Of a DNA stretch of 23,250 nt, positions 20,903 through 23,250 are shown in pieces. The stretch is from Spirochaetaceae bacterium (GTDB taxonomy: Bacteria; Spirochaetota; Spirochaetia; B11-G9). The DNA lies in contig DAOWMA010000002.1 in NCBI GenBank assembly GCA_030643345.1, forward strand, positions 1-23,250, written 5' to 3'. Numbering within the stretch: position 1 is the first letter of the stretch; the number at the start of each line of letters is the position of its first letter. Both the position numbers and the translations under genes were made by a program. The notes beneath the pieces were generated by a model that saw only the letters and a list, made by a program, of their open reading frames with translations, was not told where the DNA came from and searched no databases.

Positions 20903-22634
20903 ATTATCAAGAGATCTGTCAGATGGAGACAGAACTGAATTATTAAAAAAAATCAATCAGAATCTAAATATTAACGAAGACAATGATGATGGTATATATG
21001 AAAAAGAGATGGATAATGAAGAAAAAACTACTATATTGCATGAAGAAATAAATAAACTCCCTCTTTTAGTAAGATTTTTTTTATGGTTTAGATCAAAACT
21101 AACTGGAAAAAGTGAAAAAGAATTATATATGACAGGTAGAATTTCCAGGTTAAAAAGAAAAATAAGGCATCAGTCTTCAAATTTAACCGGATTTGAAACC
21201 AGGAATCTGACACCGCATTTTGCAGAACAAGTGTTTGTATTATACAACCATTCAATGCCATTAAGAACTCTTTTTAAGAAGCTTTGGATGGATCCAGCTG
21301 TTTCACAGGCCTTTTTCCTTGGTATTGTAGAAAGCAGACTGCAAAATACAATACAGGAGCCGTCTGATCTTATGGTTCTTGATGAACTTGTTGATATATA
21401 TGGTGTTGATGGGAAAAAGGGTGATATTAGCAGGCAGCTTCTAAATAAACTTGATGAATATATCTCAAAGATTGATAAAAAAGTTTTTATTGATCTCGAG
21501 GTTGAAATGAGACCATTTTATTACCTGAAAGATCTTATACTTTTCCCATATATTCAATTTTTTCAACAATTTGGACACACTCCAATTGACAGTGCAACAG
21601 ATGAAACAGCGAATTTTAAAAATGCTTCTGCTATTCTCTGCCTTGGAGATCTTGAAAAATTATACTGTGCTCTATATTCAGTTTTAAAACTGGATAAAAG
21701 AGTTAATCTAAATAAAAAATTGATTAAGCAATTGAATATGTTGGTTGAATTTGAATATCTGAACGAAGGAGAAGAAACAATAAATTCAGGAATAGCTGAC
21801 TCTCTATCTGATATTATTGATATATCCCATGAATTTTCTGCAAAAGTTCCCCTTGCTGATCTTATTCGTTACTTTAAGAAAAATCCTTACCTTAAAATTA
21901 TGTATTATCTGCCTAAGATTGATCTGAAGGAATTTTACCGAAATACTTTGCGTATAAAGTTAATGGATAAGATTGATCAGTTTTTCCCGGAAATTCAGAA
22001 ACGATATATAGCTTTAGAGACAACAAGGCTGTTCAAAGATCAAAGATTTTCCGGCTTCCAGCACTATAGGGAGTACTCATCTATCGACTATGAAAAATTG
22101 GGAGTTTCAGCTTTTTCACAAATTAAGGCTCTGGAATTAGTCTACAATTATTTTGCTTGTTTTTTTAGAGGTTATATTCAGGAAACAGTAAGATTGCTGG
22201 AAAAGGGAATACTTTCCCAAAATAGACTTATTAGAGATAGTATGCTTCAATATTCAGCTGTTATTGAGGATACTCTTGATAGTATAAAAGTTTTTGATGA
22301 ATCTCTTGCACCAGATTCAGAAGATGGCAAATTATTTAATAAATATAGATTTTCTATGGCAAAAGATCCTATACAGGAAAAAATGTACAGAAAAATTGTT
22401 ATTCAAAAAGACAGAGAAGCAATAAATCTTGCAGAAACCAGTATTGAATCAATTTCCGGAATAAAAAGAGTTTTTTCAGAGATAATTAATAGTAAAAACA
22501 TGACTATTACCGAGCAACTTGATCAGCACTATTTTATAAATAATAAGCCTACAATACTGAAAGATGTATTAAAAGAACAAATAAGTCATATCCATCAGGT
22601 TGAACATCTGTATCATCATATTATTATTAGCTGA
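20877..22634 (+). CDS. DUF5312-like, spirochaete-type protein of unknown function
   Basis: A 585-residue, mostly helical cytoplasmic protein without signal peptide. I associate its pattern (an opening FLELSRDLSDGDRTELLKKI, a following LVRFFLWFRSKLTGKS, and PFYYLKDLILFPYIQFFQQF in the middle) with DUF5312, a family I know mainly from Treponema and relatives; the function is unknown. The hydrophobic patch near residues 60-72 is amphipathic rather than a clear membrane span. The start is a TTG at 20877: GGAGGG at 20863-20868 with an 8-base spacer is the best Shine-Dalgarno in the neighbourhood, while the first in-frame ATG after it (21009) would lose the opening motif. It overlaps thiamine pyrophosphokinase by 26 bases, so it is probably co-translated. 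It converges with the last gene, 14 bases away. Confidence 0.72.
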   Translation: MKTDTAFLELSRDLSDGDRTELLKKINQNLNINEDNDDGIYEKEMDNEEKTTILHEEINKLPLLVRFFLWFRSKLTGKSEKELYMTGRISRLKRKIRHQSSNLTGFETRNLTPHFAEQVFVLYNHSMPLRTLFKKLWMDPAVSQAFFLGIVESRLQNTIQEPSDLMVLDELVDIYGVDGKKGDISRQLLNKLDEYISKIDKKVFIDLEVEMRPFYYLKDLILFPYIQFFQQFGHTPIDSATDETANFKNASAILCLGDLEKLYCALYSVLKLDKRVNLNKKLIKQLNMLVEFEYLNEGEETINSGIADSLSDIIDISHEFSAKVPLADLIRYFKKNPYLKIMYYLPKIDLKEFYRNTLRIKLMDKIDQFFPEIQKRYIALETTRLFKDQRFSGFQHYREYSSIDYEKLGVSAFSQIKALELVYNYFACFFRGYIQETVRLLEKGILSQNRLIRDSMLQYSAVIEDTLDSIKVFDESLAPDSEDGKLFNKYRFSMAKDPIQEKMYRKIVIQKDREAINLAETSIESISGIKRVFSEIINSKNMTITEQLDQHYFINNKPTILKDVLKEQISHIHQVEHLYHHIIIS

Positions 22635-22648
22635 AAATAGATGAATAA

Positions 22649-23250
22649 TTACTGATTTTGAGTATCAGTACTAACAGGTGTCTCCAGATTTAATTTTGGT
22701 ATAATGCTGTCACAATTAATTTCAATAACAGAGAATAAATCTATTAATGATGGATATTCGTTTAAGAGTTCCCCGTATTTTTTAAGAGTTTCAAAATTAG
22801 CTGTATCTCTTACCTCCTGTTCAGCAATTTTTATTCTTGATTCGGTAATTATTTTATTTTCTAATTCCAATGATGAAATGTACATCTCTTTAGCTTTTTT
22901 ATATAATTGCATATCTGGAAAAGATATATTCAACGGTATAAAAGCTTTGATATTCAGAGCAGGGAAATTGCTGGAAAGGGAAGCTGATAATTCATCTGAA
23001 CTTTCATTGCCTATATCTAAAAAGCTGATTGAATAATTTGATTCATTTACTTTGTTTTTGTAGTATTCAACAATAAACAATTGGATATCGGCATTTATTG
23101 TTTTATACTGAGACTCTATCTGGTCCGGTTCAAGTCTGAATTCTGCTACCATTGATGGAAAAGTGTCCGGTTTAATGACGTATGTGAGAAAATAATTAAA
23201 ATGAATTAAGAAATCCGGAGTTCCCGGTAAATATTCAGAATATATATTAC
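22649..23250 (-). CDS. Unknown protein, N-terminus cut off by the window edge
   Basis: The minus-strand frame is open from the window edge to a TAA at 22651-22649, so at least 200 residues belong to this gene; the Met at 23152 is probably internal because the frame continues through sensible residues (PGTPDFLIHFNYFLTYVIKP) upstream of it. The visible part has a beta-rich region followed by a long helix (about YKKAKEMYISSLELENKIIT) and a hydrophilic tail ending TPVSTDTQNQ. The strand-then-long-helix pattern is faintly like the end of an SPFH/band-7 domain, but I would not name it. It converges with the DUF5312 gene. Confidence 0.6.
   Translation of the reverse strand, partial: NIYSEYLPGTPDFLIHFNYFLTYVIKPDTFPSMVAEFRLEPDQIESQYKTINADIQLFIVEYYKNKVNESNYSISFLDIGNESSDELSASLSSNFPALNIKAFIPLNISFPDMQLYKKAKEMYISSLELENKIITESRIKIAEQEVRDTANFETLKKYGELLNEYPSLIDLFSVIEINCDSIIPKLNLETPVSTDTQNQ
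22650..22670. terminator. Short stem-loop at the convergent gene ends
   Basis: TACTGAT (22650-22656) and ATCAGTA (22664-22670) are perfect reverse complements around a 7-base loop. The element starts inside the stop codon of the truncated minus-strand gene and lies 16 bases beyond the DUF5312 stop. There is no clear T tract on either side, so its role as terminator is weakly supported. Confidence 0.3.

Overview
The window looks like a stretch of chromosome from a spirochaete (Spirochaetota). It is AT-rich, about one third GC by eye. The evidence is the gene set rather than any single marker: a LolC/LolD/LolE lipoprotein exporter (a diderm trait) next to mcsA-mcsB-clpC, two tandem DUF115/Maf-type genes as found near flagellar glycosylation systems, a protein I recognise as the largely spirochaetal DUF5312 family, and degenerate GGDEF proteins. 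I see no phage, insertion sequence, CRISPR array, tRNA or rRNA. Genes are tightly packed; the longest gap is 179 bases (16551-16729), so no stretch over 300 bases lacks a gene.

Layout. (1) 1-3296, plus strand: the tail of an unknown gene, then lolC-lolD-lolE, all with overlapping ends. (2) 3332-8426, plus strand: a promoter, then mcsA, mcsB, clpC and a ribonuclease Z gene, a protein quality-control operon with a tRNA-processing enzyme at its end. (3) 8440-10359: a membrane protein with a degenerate GGDEF domain (minus) diverging from a MEMO1/AmmeMemoRadiSam-B-like protein (plus). (4) 10367-16547, minus strand: a four-gene operon of a very acidic 668-residue protein, a GAF-like/degenerate GGDEF protein, and two tandem DUF115 proteins. 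(5) 16730-17714, plus strand: an FtsB/DivIC-like membrane protein overlapping a TsaC/YrdC-type tRNA threonylcarbamoylation enzyme. (6) 17735-19069, minus strand: a DUF1015 protein. (7) 19142-22634, plus strand: a TIM-barrel-like protein resembling GH20, thiamine pyrophosphokinase and the DUF5312 protein. (8) 22649 to the edge, minus strand: a truncated gene of unknown function.

Most interesting points. The McsB homologue has lost nearly every catalytic residue of the phosphagen-kinase fold (both catalytic Glu, the Cys and three phosphate-binding Arg are replaced), although the fold is intact and the neighbouring ClpC keeps both N-domain Glu residues implicated in phospho-arginine binding. It looks like a pseudokinase or a rewired enzyme, and no ctsR gene or CtsR operator is present. 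The minus-strand operon couples a huge acidic, probably disordered protein to two DUF115 proteins, and one of its genes carries an A11 and a T9 tract within its first 30 codons. Several genes at divergent promoters have a TATAAT-like box almost touching the start codon and no Shine-Dalgarno, whereas most genes inside operons have strong ones, which suggests leaderless transcripts. All functional calls come from reading motifs; no database search was run.
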